This document shows positions 1 through 5,656 of a DNA stretch of 5,656 bases, in pieces. Under the pieces are notes generated by a model. The model saw nothing but the letters and a program-made list of their open reading frames with translations, did no database searches and was not told the origin of the DNA. The DNA lies in assembly GCA_964591245.1 (NCBI GenBank), contig CAZPZZ010000211.1, forward strand, positions 1 through 5,656, read 5' to 3'. How positions within the stretch are numbered: position 1 is the stretch's first letter; the number at the start of each line of letters is the position of its first letter. This DNA is from CAZPZZ01 sp964591245. Its GTDB lineage: Bacteria > Acidobacteriota > Vicinamibacteria > Vicinamibacterales > UBA8438. Position numbers and translations under genes: made by a program.

Positions 1-31
1 CGATGCCAATAATACCAATTCTAACGTTCAT
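1..31 (-). CDS. N-terminal start of a probable Gfo/Idh/MocA oxidoreductase (cut by window edge)
   Basis: Only ten codons and one base are present. Read on the minus strand from the ATG at 31-29 they give MNVRIGIIGI. This is the first beta strand of a Rossmann NAD(P)-binding fold, where a glycine-rich loop would follow. A good ribosome binding site, AAGGA at 42-38, lies 6 nt upstream of the ATG, which supports this start. The start lies 16 nt after the stop of the decayed FGE-like gene, so the two were probably one transcription unit. A Gfo/Idh/MocA dehydrogenase is the most likely family, because another member lies at the other end of the window and the start is typical. Any Rossmann dehydrogenase would look the same over ten residues. 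Confidence 0.55.
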   Translation of the reverse strand, partial: MNVRIGIIGI

Positions 32-47
32 TATGATTCCTTTCAGA

Positions 48-793
48 TTAAAGTTTGTGTGCCAGACGAAAGCCAAAAGTATAGCAGACCACAAAATGTC
101 GAAATCGTGCTGCTAATCTAACACGGACAGAGCTTCGTCTGCTGCGATACCATGATCCACCCTGAACTGCATACATATTGATTGTTTTTAGGACTTATTG
201 GATCCTGGCTTGGCTCTTGTCAGTAATAGTCAGTGGTGGACCAATTTCTACACCATGAAGGGACATGCCTTGTGGATAATTCGACATATGGCTGTCTCTT
301 TACCAGAAATGTTGCATTTAGTTTCTTTAAACTGGTTCCTCCATGGTCAGAGACGGGCATCATCTCCACAGGCTGCTTTTTCCCATTGTGCTTCGGAGGA
401 TAATTTGATCTTGTCATTTGTCTCTTGGCTAAGCCAATGGCAATGCACTAAGACGTCTGTATAGATTACACAAACCGCTGGATGGTACCATTTTTTCTAA
501 AATAGCTGATCTGTCTGTTTATATCAGACTGACTTTCCTAATCCGTCAAGTTTCCGGCCAGTTTGATAACCAGCATTATCAATAGAAAACCCAAACTGAT
601 GGTTGGTTACTAGGTAAATACCAATTTCAAACTGAGAAAGATAGATTTGCCATTGGGGATGTTCACATGCTAACCGTTCGTTAGGATAATCAAAATCAAA
701 CTGTTTGATCCTATGTATTGGGTTCTGGCTAGACTCCATAGCAAAAATGCTGGCAAGAATAGTTCCCCACTCTATTTTTGGGGCTGAGTGATG
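48..793 (-). pseudogene. Decayed FGE/SUMF1-type (formylglycine-generating-enzyme-like) protein
   Basis: Translating the minus strand through its stops recovers an FGE-sulfatase domain almost from end to end. From about 769 the first frame reads ILASIFAMESS (family: IPAG.F.MGS), then NERLACEHPQWQIYLSQFEI, YLVTNHQF and AGYQT (family: ERP.H.V.L..F.I, EVTN.QF, TGY.T). It continues as HPAVCV, HCHWLSQET and LSSEAQWEKAACG (family: HPVV.VSW.DA.AYC.WL, LPTEAEWEKAARG), then PWRNQFKETKCN (YPWGN...KCN). This frame is interrupted by TGA at 524-526, TAG at 497-499 and TGA at 347-349. Near 290 the match moves to another frame (NYPQGMSLHGVE, 282-246), and a third frame holds NWSTTDYY (246-223), which suggests loss of the GNVWEW segment. 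After a TAA at 195-197 the end reads VQGGSWYRSRRSSVR and FGFRLAHKL, stopping at 48-50. The terminal segment lacks the cysteine pair of true FGE, so the ancestor was probably a non-canonical family member. The 5' boundary is uncertain. Confidence 0.85.
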
Positions 794-1184
794 TTAGACA
801 TATTCGGCTTAATAAACTATTCTAGCTCATTATACCAGTTAAGTAGTGATACAATCTAGTTATAATCAACAGAGTTCGGTTAACAGAGTTTGCCTTAAAT
901 TTGGGTCCGTGATTTTGAAGAATATCTCTTTCCAATCTTTGTTCATATATGTCTTAACCTGTATATATTATGAGTCCTAGCAAATGCAAAAGTAATCTGG
1001 GGGTTTCAGAAAAATGTTTGCCTCTCTTACAAAAAAACCTTGTACTTAAGTTTTTAACCTTAAGTGCAATTGCTAGATTGTGAATTTTTCCTGTTTTAAT
1101 ATTTTGTGTCTTTCTGCATTGATCCTGTGTGGAATATCGGAGAGTTGACTAAACCCCTTAGTAAAATAATTTGAGGCCAATTTT
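794..1184. other. AT-rich intergenic region, no gene seen
   Basis: No reading frame here resembles a known protein, and no tRNA or structured RNA is visible. A TATAAT hexamer on the minus strand (834-829) sits about 35 bases upstream of the readable part of the FGE-like pseudogene and could be its old -10 box, although no good -35 box lies at the right distance. A 9-base direct repeat, AACAGAGTT, occurs at 868-876 and 882-890. The inverted repeat at 1044-1065 is listed separately. The promoter of the PHP-domain gene should lie here, but no hexamer pair with good spacing stands out. TTGACT at 1145-1150 has no matching -10 box at normal spacing. Confidence 0.5.
1044..1065. repeat. Inverted repeat ACTTAAG / CTTAAGT with 8-base loop
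   Basis: ACTTAAG at 1044-1050 is repeated in perfect inverse as CTTAAGT at 1059-1065, separated by TTTTTAAC. The symmetry extends outward with one mismatch. It lies 119 bases upstream of the PHP-domain gene and could be an operator for a dimeric regulator. It has no following T-run, so it is not a convincing terminator. In sequence this AT-rich, such a repeat can also arise by chance. Confidence 0.3.
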
Positions 1185-2468
1185 ATGTCTTGTCGATGCG
1201 TTATTCAATATGTTTTTTTTGTTATTCTAATAGCAATAAATTTCCATAATGGAGTTGGAGCAAAAATAAACCCCGATCAAAAAACATCGAATTCCAAATG
1301 GTGGAAAGGTAATCTTCATACGCATTCTTTCTGGAGTGATGGTGACGATTTTCCGGAGATGATTGTTAGCTGGTATGTGGAGAATGGTTACAATTTTCTG
1401 GCCTTATCTGACCATAACATCCTACAGGAAGGAGACAAATGGATTTTTCCAGCTGCAGGTGGTGAAGCAGTTGAAAAAACTTACCTGTACTATTTGGCTA
1501 AATTTGGAAAGGAATGGGGTGAAACTGAGGTATATCCGGAATTAGGACTGACAGTTCGTTTAAAACCACTTGATGAATTTCGCTCACTTTTTGAGACACC
1601 AGGACAATTCTTGTTGATTCAAGGAGAAGAAATTACAGCCCGTTTTATTAACAAACCTATTCATCTCAATGCATCGAATCTTGCAACTTTGATTACACCT
1701 AAGAGTGGGAGATCAGTTCGTGAAGTAATTCAAAATAATGTTAATGCTGTAATGGAGCAGCGACGACAGATTGGTCGGCCGATTTTGGTGCACGTCAATC
1801 ATCCAAATTTTGATTGGGCCTTGACAGCTGAAGATATTGCTGAGGTAGAAAACGAAAAATTCTTCGAAGTCTACAATGGTCACCCTTCTGTCAGAAACTA
1901 TGGGGATGCTGCCCATGTAAGCACAGAAGAGATGTGGGATCAAATCTTAATCAAACAATTGACCAATGGTTCAGGTGAAATAATATATGGTATTGCAACT
2001 GATGATGCTCATAACTATCATCAATATCAGTCAAATCGAAGTAACCCCGGACGTGGTTGGATAATGGTGAAGGCAGCTTTTCTTACGCCAGAGTTAATCA
2101 TTAGGGCGATGGAGAAAGGTGATTTTTATTCCTCTACGGGTGTAATCATCAAATCATTTGAAAAGAATTGGCAATCTTTCAAAATTGAAATTGAACCAGA
2201 AGATGGAATAACTTACATCACTCAATTTATAGGCAAAATGAAAAGTAATACGATTGATTCTGAATCAATGGATAGTCAGCGTCGAAACTCGAAAGAAGGG
2301 GTAAATGGGCTGATTTTAGCTGAGGAATCAGGATTCAAGGTTCAATACGATTTCAAGGGTGATGAGATCTATGTTCGAGCCAAAGTTATTTCTTCAAAAG
2401 AAAAGGAAAATCCTTACCATGAAGGGGAATTTGAATCTGCTTGGCTACAACCAACTATAGAATTTTGA
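1185..2468 (+). CDS. Exported PHP-domain metal-dependent hydrolase
   Basis: This 427-residue protein belongs to the PHP (polymerase and histidinol phosphatase) superfamily, whose members hydrolyse phosphoesters with a cluster of metal ions. The substrate is unknown. Residues 1-26 form a signal peptide with a hydrophobic core (about 8-20) and a likely cleavage site after GVGA; no lipobox is present. The catalytic domain follows. NLHTHSFWSDGDD gives H45, H47 and D52; ALSDHN gives H77; QGEE gives E149; PIHLNA gives H160; LVHVNHP gives H203/H206; and ATDDAH gives D274 and H276. All the usual PHP ligand positions therefore appear filled. GDFYSSTGV (312-320) leads into a beta-rich C-terminal part ending in ESAWLQP, a layout I know from planctomycete-type secreted PHP proteins. 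The ATG has a GAGG ribosome binding site 8 nt upstream. Two TGA stops lie in tandem at 2466-2471. The gene converges with the ceramidase-like gene. Export suggests a periplasmic or secreted role, not histidine biosynthesis or DNA replication. Confidence 0.88.
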   Translation: MSCRCVIQYVFFVILIAINFHNGVGAKINPDQKTSNSKWWKGNLHTHSFWSDGDDFPEMIVSWYVENGYNFLALSDHNILQEGDKWIFPAAGGEAVEKTYLYYLAKFGKEWGETEVYPELGLTVRLKPLDEFRSLFETPGQFLLIQGEEITARFINKPIHLNASNLATLITPKSGRSVREVIQNNVNAVMEQRRQIGRPILVHVNHPNFDWALTAEDIAEVENEKFFEVYNGHPSVRNYGDAAHVSTEEMWDQILIKQLTNGSGEIIYGIATDDAHNYHQYQSNRSNPGRGWIMVKAAFLTPELIIRAMEKGDFYSSTGVIIKSFEKNWQSFKIEIEPEDGITYITQFIGKMKSNTIDSESMDSQRRNSKEGVNGLILAEESGFKVQYDFKGDEIYVRAKVISSKEKENPYHEGEFESAWLQPTIEF

Positions 2469-2527
2469 TGAATTTTACTATTTATGTGAGAGGTCTGATA
2501 GAAGAAATACGACGGAAATCAGTTTCT

Positions 2528-4165
2528 TTAATTGGAATCTGGTATAGGCTCTGGCAGGGCAGTTCTTTCTGGTGCATTTCTCAATGTGGTGTGGAGATGA
2601 TCCAATAGTTCTATGCTGGTTTGATAAATGATACGCGACGCCTTCGGAGTTCCTATATACACTTCTCCATAGGGCGCTTTTTTGTTTTCATATGTATATG
2701 GTGGTTTCCGGTCCCATTGTGATATTGGGATAATATAACCTACCTCATCCATCCCTAAATTGATATTCAGGTTAAGCCATCCTGTCATACAATGCCGTAA
2801 CGGTGGGACCTCGACTGGTGGAATTGGAATATCCGCTCCATCTGGCGTTTCAATTCCTCCATCGACAATTTCAGGGAAGATTTCCCCTGGAGTTGTCAGT
2901 AACTCAATCTCACCAACACGAATAGCGTTGATTTCACTCCGGACTTTGGTTGCAAATATGTTGCCATAAAGACCTGGGTGCACTGTGCCTAAAGCAACCA
3001 AGATTTTCATCGGCCAACCAACTGGGGAATAAAAGGTCTTGGCTGATAAGGCAACATATTGATCTTCCATTTTTTTTGCTGTGGAACCGCGTAAGGCTTG
3101 TGATGCCAAAATAGCTAGGTTTTCTCCTTGTGCTTGCGCTTTGTCTCGTCCATCATGGCTTTGTTGTTGACCAAAACGATCAGTGATCTTCAGGCCAAGT
3201 TGTGTCATTAAGCCGCCAACTGGTCCGGTAAAGAAAACTGATCTACCACCGAATCCTGCAAATCCATTGGTTCCAGTCAGGCCGTTTTCCATGGCTTGTC
3301 GATAATAGTGCACGAAATCCGAGGAGATAAATGTATTTTTGCTTCCAAAGGCTTCGGGATGCATGCCCCATGAAGCCAGTGTGCCAATACTTTGTCCATT
3401 TATCTTCTTCCTGAACCAAGCCACTGGTAGTTGGTGGTCGACCATGATAGGTTGACGTGAATCGCGGCTGAAATTTTCTTTGGGTACATATGCGTTAGCA
3501 ATTATTGTATCGGTAGGTACTAGGTTTTCGACTGCTTCTAGAATGGCATCACAGGTACATTGCTGAAGAAATTTGATGTATTCTTCGTCAAAGCGTGAAT
3601 TCAATAGCAGTCGGTAACTCCAGAGACCAATTGTGTCAGGGGCATTATGGGTATGAGTGGCAGCAAAAGTGATGTGATCAATATCCGACCTGATTTGTTT
3701 AACCATGTGGCGAATAGAAATATACTGATCGTAGGTAAGGCCAATACTGTCAATGCTGACTAAAACAATGGTTAAGCCGTTATTTCGGAAGGCGATAGCG
3801 CGAGACCAAAGAGGATCGTTAACACCTTGTGCAGGTCGGTTACTATCAAAGCCCGCCATCCAAACTAAGTCGAAAGTATCATTGCCATTGACATCCTCAT
3901 AAGTGTCAATCTCTGGTTCATAGGCACCATTGCCGTTAATGTCTGTCCAAGTATCGTAGTGTTCCATCAAGGGTGTTATTTGACGGACACCGATGCCAAC
4001 CTGAAGGTTACCTACACTGGGCCAATTGTTAATAGTTGGGATGGTATAGTCAATTTTATACTTACGATGTAGTCCACGACTAGTTGTGTAAAAAAAGACA
4101 AACAACCCGGCCAGTAGTGTAGATAGACAAACAGCAATTCCTTTCAAAAAAGGATGGTGTTTCAT
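2528..4165 (-). CDS. Membrane-anchored neutral/alkaline ceramidase-like hydrolase
   Basis: The protein is 545 residues from the ATG at 4165-4163. A TTG five codons upstream (4180) is open but has no better ribosome binding site. Residues 6-28 form one hydrophobic segment, so the protein is probably anchored and faces outward. The body matches the neutral/alkaline non-lysosomal ceramidase N-terminal domain, whose characterised members hydrolyse the ceramide amide bond using zinc. LQVGIGVRQITP opens the domain; ATHTHNAPD (H171, H173), SWGMHPEAF (H269), TTPGEIFPE (E428) and VGYIIP (Y477) fit the four zinc ligands of the Pseudomonas enzyme. Where that enzyme has GDVSPN with its nucleophilic serine, this one reads TGPVGG (313-318). 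Residues 75-99 carry two acidic loops, DINGNGAYE and DVNGNDTFD, that look like calcium sites. The Pseudomonas enzyme is about 670 residues with a C-terminal immunoglobulin-like domain, which this shorter protein appears to lack. Ceramide as substrate is therefore unproven. Confidence 0.85.
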   Translation of the reverse strand: MKHHPFLKGIAVCLSTLLAGLFVFFYTTSRGLHRKYKIDYTIPTINNWPSVGNLQVGIGVRQITPLMEHYDTWTDINGNGAYEPEIDTYEDVNGNDTFDLVWMAGFDSNRPAQGVNDPLWSRAIAFRNNGLTIVLVSIDSIGLTYDQYISIRHMVKQIRSDIDHITFAATHTHNAPDTIGLWSYRLLLNSRFDEEYIKFLQQCTCDAILEAVENLVPTDTIIANAYVPKENFSRDSRQPIMVDHQLPVAWFRKKINGQSIGTLASWGMHPEAFGSKNTFISSDFVHYYRQAMENGLTGTNGFAGFGGRSVFFTGPVGGLMTQLGLKITDRFGQQQSHDGRDKAQAQGENLAILASQALRGSTAKKMEDQYVALSAKTFYSPVGWPMKILVALGTVHPGLYGNIFATKVRSEINAIRVGEIELLTTPGEIFPEIVDGGIETPDGADIPIPPVEVPPLRHCMTGWLNLNINLGMDEVGYIIPISQWDRKPPYTYENKKAPYGEVYIGTPKASRIIYQTSIELLDHLHTTLRNAPERTALPEPIPDSN

Positions 4166-4271
4166 GTTTAGGTATTCCAATCTAGGGCTAGTGGCAAGAT
4201 GCCGTAGTAAGTAATCACGACGTTGAGTTTAAGCTTCAGTGTGTGCTCGCAAAGAGCAACGTGATTATAAT

Positions 4272-4302
4272 ATAATATGATTAGTTACCTATCAATTGTC
4301 AA
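4272..4302 (-). promoter_or_regulatory. Candidate sigma70-type promoter for the ceramidase-like gene
   Basis: On the minus strand a perfect -35 box TTGACA occupies 4302-4297. A -10 box TATTAT (4277-4272) lies 19 bases downstream; the overlapping CATATT (4279-4274) gives the ideal 17-base spacing with a poorer match. The predicted mRNA leader would be about 100 bases. The perfect -35 box supports the call; the surrounding AT-richness weakens it. Confidence 0.45.
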
Positions 4303-4521
4303 TTTTTCAGGGTTTTTATAAAGGTCTAGTAGGCTACATGATAGGTGTACTCGACGGGTGATTAACTACCTGATATAATTCAATAACATCATAACACAAA
4401 GTGTTAACTTCTATTTGAGACAAATAGTTTCAATATTGGATGAATAAGTGACGATATACAAGATTATTCTAATTTTGAGATGATAATGAGTTCCGAATAT
4501 TTGGTTACTGGAGAATGATAT

Positions 4522-4644
4522 ATGATAATGCATCTTATATCTGTTATAACTGCTTATGCAACTGGTATTGGTACATGGGATTCTAATTCAGAGATTTATC
4601 CAGATACCTATAATCTTTATTTTGTCAACATATTAGGGTATTGA
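4522..4644 (+). CDS. Possible small protein or leader peptide, 40 residues
   Basis: An ATG at 4522 opens a 40-codon frame ending in TGA at 4642-4644. GGAGA at 4510-4514 sits 7 nt upstream of the start, an ideal ribosome binding site position. The peptide begins MIMHLISVITAYATGIGTW, with a mildly hydrophobic first half and an acidic, tyrosine-rich second half ending NLYFVNILGY. I do not recognise it. It ends 26 bases before the start of the oxidoreductase gene, so it could be a translated leader or a small gene co-transcribed with it. It could equally be a chance frame or a relic of a decayed gene; a stop two codons upstream of the ATG rules out an in-frame extension. Confidence 0.25.
   Translation: MIMHLISVITAYATGIGTWDSNSEIYPDTYNLYFVNILGY
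4587..4614 (+). promoter_or_regulatory. Weak candidate promoter for the Gfo/Idh/MocA gene
   Basis: A perfect -10 hexamer TATAAT lies at 4609-4614, with TTCAGA (4 of 6 to consensus) 16 bases upstream at 4587-4592. This would give a leader of about 50 bases. It lies inside the 40-codon frame, so at most one of the two interpretations is likely to matter. AT-rich sequence makes chance matches common. Confidence 0.2.
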
Positions 4645-4656
4645 AAACACTAAATT

Positions 4657-4662
4657 AGGAGA
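4657..4662 (+). promoter_or_regulatory. Ribosome binding site of the Gfo/Idh/MocA gene
   Basis: AGGAGA lies 8 nt upstream of the ATG at 4671. It is a strong Shine-Dalgarno match and fixes the start of the downstream gene. Confidence 0.7.
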
Positions 4663-4670
4663 TATCTAAA

Positions 4671-5656
4671 ATGTTAGAAACGGCATTGCGTGTTGGTATC
4701 GTTGGAGCAGGTAGCGTTGGCGGATTGGGTGGTCGAGAAAATTCCCATGCTGGAGGGTATAGCCGTTGTCCGGAAGCTGATTTGGTTGCTGTGGCTGATA
4801 TTGATTTTCAAAGGTTGCAACAGTTTGGGGATGAGTGGGAGATTCCAGTTAATCATCGATACAATACTGCACAGGCGATGTATGAAAATGCCAACTTGGA
4901 TATTGTTAGTGTTACTACTCACAATTTTCATCATCATCAACCTGTTATCGAAGCAGCAGAAGCCAGCGTCAAGATAATTCTAGTCGAAAAGCCGCTGGCT
5001 GTTAGTGTGGAATTAGGACGCAAGATGGTGGAGGCGTGTGAAACACGCGGTAGTCGGTTACTCGTTGATCATACTCGTCGTTTCCTCCCTCACTACCGCA
5101 AGCTGAAACGAATGGTTAATGAGGGAGCAGTCGGAGAAATCAAAACTATTACCTACTCTGGTGCACGGCCTTTACTGCACAATGGTACGCATACAGTGGA
5201 CTATGCTTTCTATTTTACAGATGCAGAACCACAGTGGTTTTCTGGATTTCTTAACCAAGAACCAGTTTCTGATCCAGGTGGTGGAGGGATGGTTGTTTGC
5301 GAAGATGGAGTGGTTGTTTTCATAAATTGTATTCCAACCCGTAGAGAATCTCTGAGTGACACTGTTATTGCTGGTACTCAAGGACAGATTCGATTCTGTG
5401 AAAGTCGGGGGATTTGGGAGTATGGCCCCTTAGCTGATGCAAGTGATATGTATGGTACACGCTATGACTTTTCCCCGATACCTGATATGCCTCAAACCTT
5501 TGAATTGGATGATTATTTCTATAGTGCGACCCGAGAGGCGGTTGATTGCTTACTTGAGGATCGTGAGGGTGTTTCGACAGGCCGCGATGGTCTAAAAGCG
5601 CTAGAAGTTATCACAGCTATTCATATTTCTCACAAAACCAAAACCCAAGTTCGGTT
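4671..5656 (+). CDS. Gfo/Idh/MocA family NAD(P)-dependent oxidoreductase (3' end cut by window)
   Basis: The frame is open for 328 codons and leaves the window without a stop. Members usually have 330-400 residues, so only the last few are probably missing. The family oxidises or reduces sugars, inositols and similar polyols with NAD(P). The N-terminal Rossmann fold starts LRVGIVGAGSVGG, with GxGxxG at residues 12-17, and VADID (D43) ends the second strand, where the cofactor ribose is normally bound. VEKPLA (E106-K107-P108) is the family's signature, with K107 the expected catalytic lysine. LVDHTRRFLPHYRKLK (131-146) is the usual segment after it. GTHTVD (172-177) supplies H174 and D177, matching the catalytic H..D motif. 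The alpha/beta substrate domain follows, with DPGGGGM at 201-207. The protein has no signal peptide and should be cytoplasmic. All expected catalytic residues are present, so it is probably active; the substrate cannot be told from the sequence. It diverges from the ceramidase-like gene. Confidence 0.9.
   Translation, partial: MLETALRVGIVGAGSVGGLGGRENSHAGGYSRCPEADLVAVADIDFQRLQQFGDEWEIPVNHRYNTAQAMYENANLDIVSVTTHNFHHHQPVIEAAEASVKIILVEKPLAVSVELGRKMVEACETRGSRLLVDHTRRFLPHYRKLKRMVNEGAVGEIKTITYSGARPLLHNGTHTVDYAFYFTDAEPQWFSGFLNQEPVSDPGGGGMVVCEDGVVVFINCIPTRRESLSDTVIAGTQGQIRFCESRGIWEYGPLADASDMYGTRYDFSPIPDMPQTFELDDYFYSATREAVDCLLEDREGVSTGRDGLKALEVITAIHISHKTKTQVR

Larger units (their letters stand above)
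4166..4670. other. Divergent intergenic region between ceramidase-like and oxidoreductase genes
   Basis: This 505-base spacer is very AT-rich. It holds a probable minus-strand promoter for the ceramidase-like gene (4272-4302), a weak plus-strand promoter candidate (4587-4614) and a 40-codon reading frame with a ribosome binding site (4522-4644). A small perfect hairpin, TGCTC with GAGCA around a 5-base loop, lies at 4244-4258 in the predicted leader of the ceramidase-like mRNA; it is too short to call a terminator or riboswitch. No conserved riboswitch core or tRNA was recognised. Given the decayed gene elsewhere in the window, further unrecognised gene remains are possible here. Confidence 0.5.

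Noticed and set aside
337..357. Minus-strand reading PVSDHGG, resembling the SDHG motif of sulfatases
   Set aside because: The same DNA in another frame continues the FGE-like match (GDDARL, stop, PWRNQF). Only one short motif supports a sulfatase, so this frame is a shadow.
198..464. Plus-strand frame of 88 codons
   Set aside because: It lies antisense to the FGE-like pseudogene, resembles no protein and has no clear ribosome binding site.
524..739. Minus-strand frame of 71 codons as an independent small gene
   Set aside because: It is the N-terminal part of the decayed FGE-like domain; the match continues past its stop in the same frame.
2469..2527. Bidirectional terminator between the convergent genes
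   Set aside because: Only a weak A/T pairing (AAGAAA with TTTCTT around 15 bases) is present, with no GC-rich stem and no T-run.
4112..4123. IAVC in the ceramidase-like N-terminus as a lipoprotein lipobox
   Set aside because: Valine directly before the cysteine is unsuitable, and the cysteine lies inside the hydrophobic segment instead of after it.
4166..4180. TTG at 4180 as start of the ceramidase-like gene
   Set aside because: The ATG at 4165 is a stronger start codon, has GGA about 10 nt upstream and leaves a normal short basic N-terminus before the membrane segment.
4674..4977. Overlapping frames on both strands inside the start of the oxidoreductase gene
   Set aside because: They are shadows of the clear Gfo/Idh/MocA coding frame beginning at 4671.

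Overview
This AT-rich bacterial window (about 40% GC by eye) holds two complete genes, two genes cut by the window edges and one clearly decayed gene. It shows no CRISPR array, insertion sequence, rRNA or tRNA. The families present are Gfo/Idh/MocA oxidoreductases, a formylglycine-generating-enzyme (FGE)-like protein, an exported PHP-domain protein and a neutral/alkaline ceramidase-like protein. That mix is typical of environmental lineages such as Poribacteria, Planctomycetes or Verrucomicrobia, often from sponge or marine communities. Shine-Dalgarno sites and a sigma70-like promoter fit a bacterium. The phylum is inferred from gene content and is not proven by the sequence.

Layout: (1) Bases 1-31, minus strand, hold the first ten codons of a protein with a dinucleotide-binding N-terminus, probably Gfo/Idh/MocA. 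(2) Just upstream of it, bases 48-793 on the minus strand are a pseudogene of an FGE/SUMF1-type protein. Nearly the whole domain can be traced, but it is broken by four in-frame stops, a frame change and a small apparent deletion. (3) Bases 794-1184 are AT-rich and non-coding, with a short inverted repeat. (4) Bases 1185-2468, plus strand, encode an exported PHP-domain metal-dependent hydrolase with its metal ligands intact. (5) Bases 2528-4165, minus strand, encode a membrane-anchored ceramidase-like hydrolase that converges on the PHP gene with 59 bp between stops. It keeps the zinc ligands, seems to lack the usual nucleophilic serine, and carries two EF-hand-like acidic loops. (6) Bases 4166-4670 are a mostly non-coding divergent spacer with a plausible promoter for the ceramidase-like gene and a 40-codon reading frame with its own ribosome binding site. 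(7) Bases 4671-5656, plus strand, encode an almost complete Gfo/Idh/MocA oxidoreductase that runs off the window.

How the genes work together: the PHP protein and the ceramidase-like protein both have N-terminal export signals, so both probably act outside the cytoplasm. The oxidoreductase is predicted to be cytoplasmic. No pathway can be assigned with certainty. A catabolic or envelope-linked role for the neighbourhood is only an inference. I found no convincing new multi-gene system. The best leads are the FGE-like pseudogene hidden in apparently empty sequence and the altered active site of the ceramidase-like protein.
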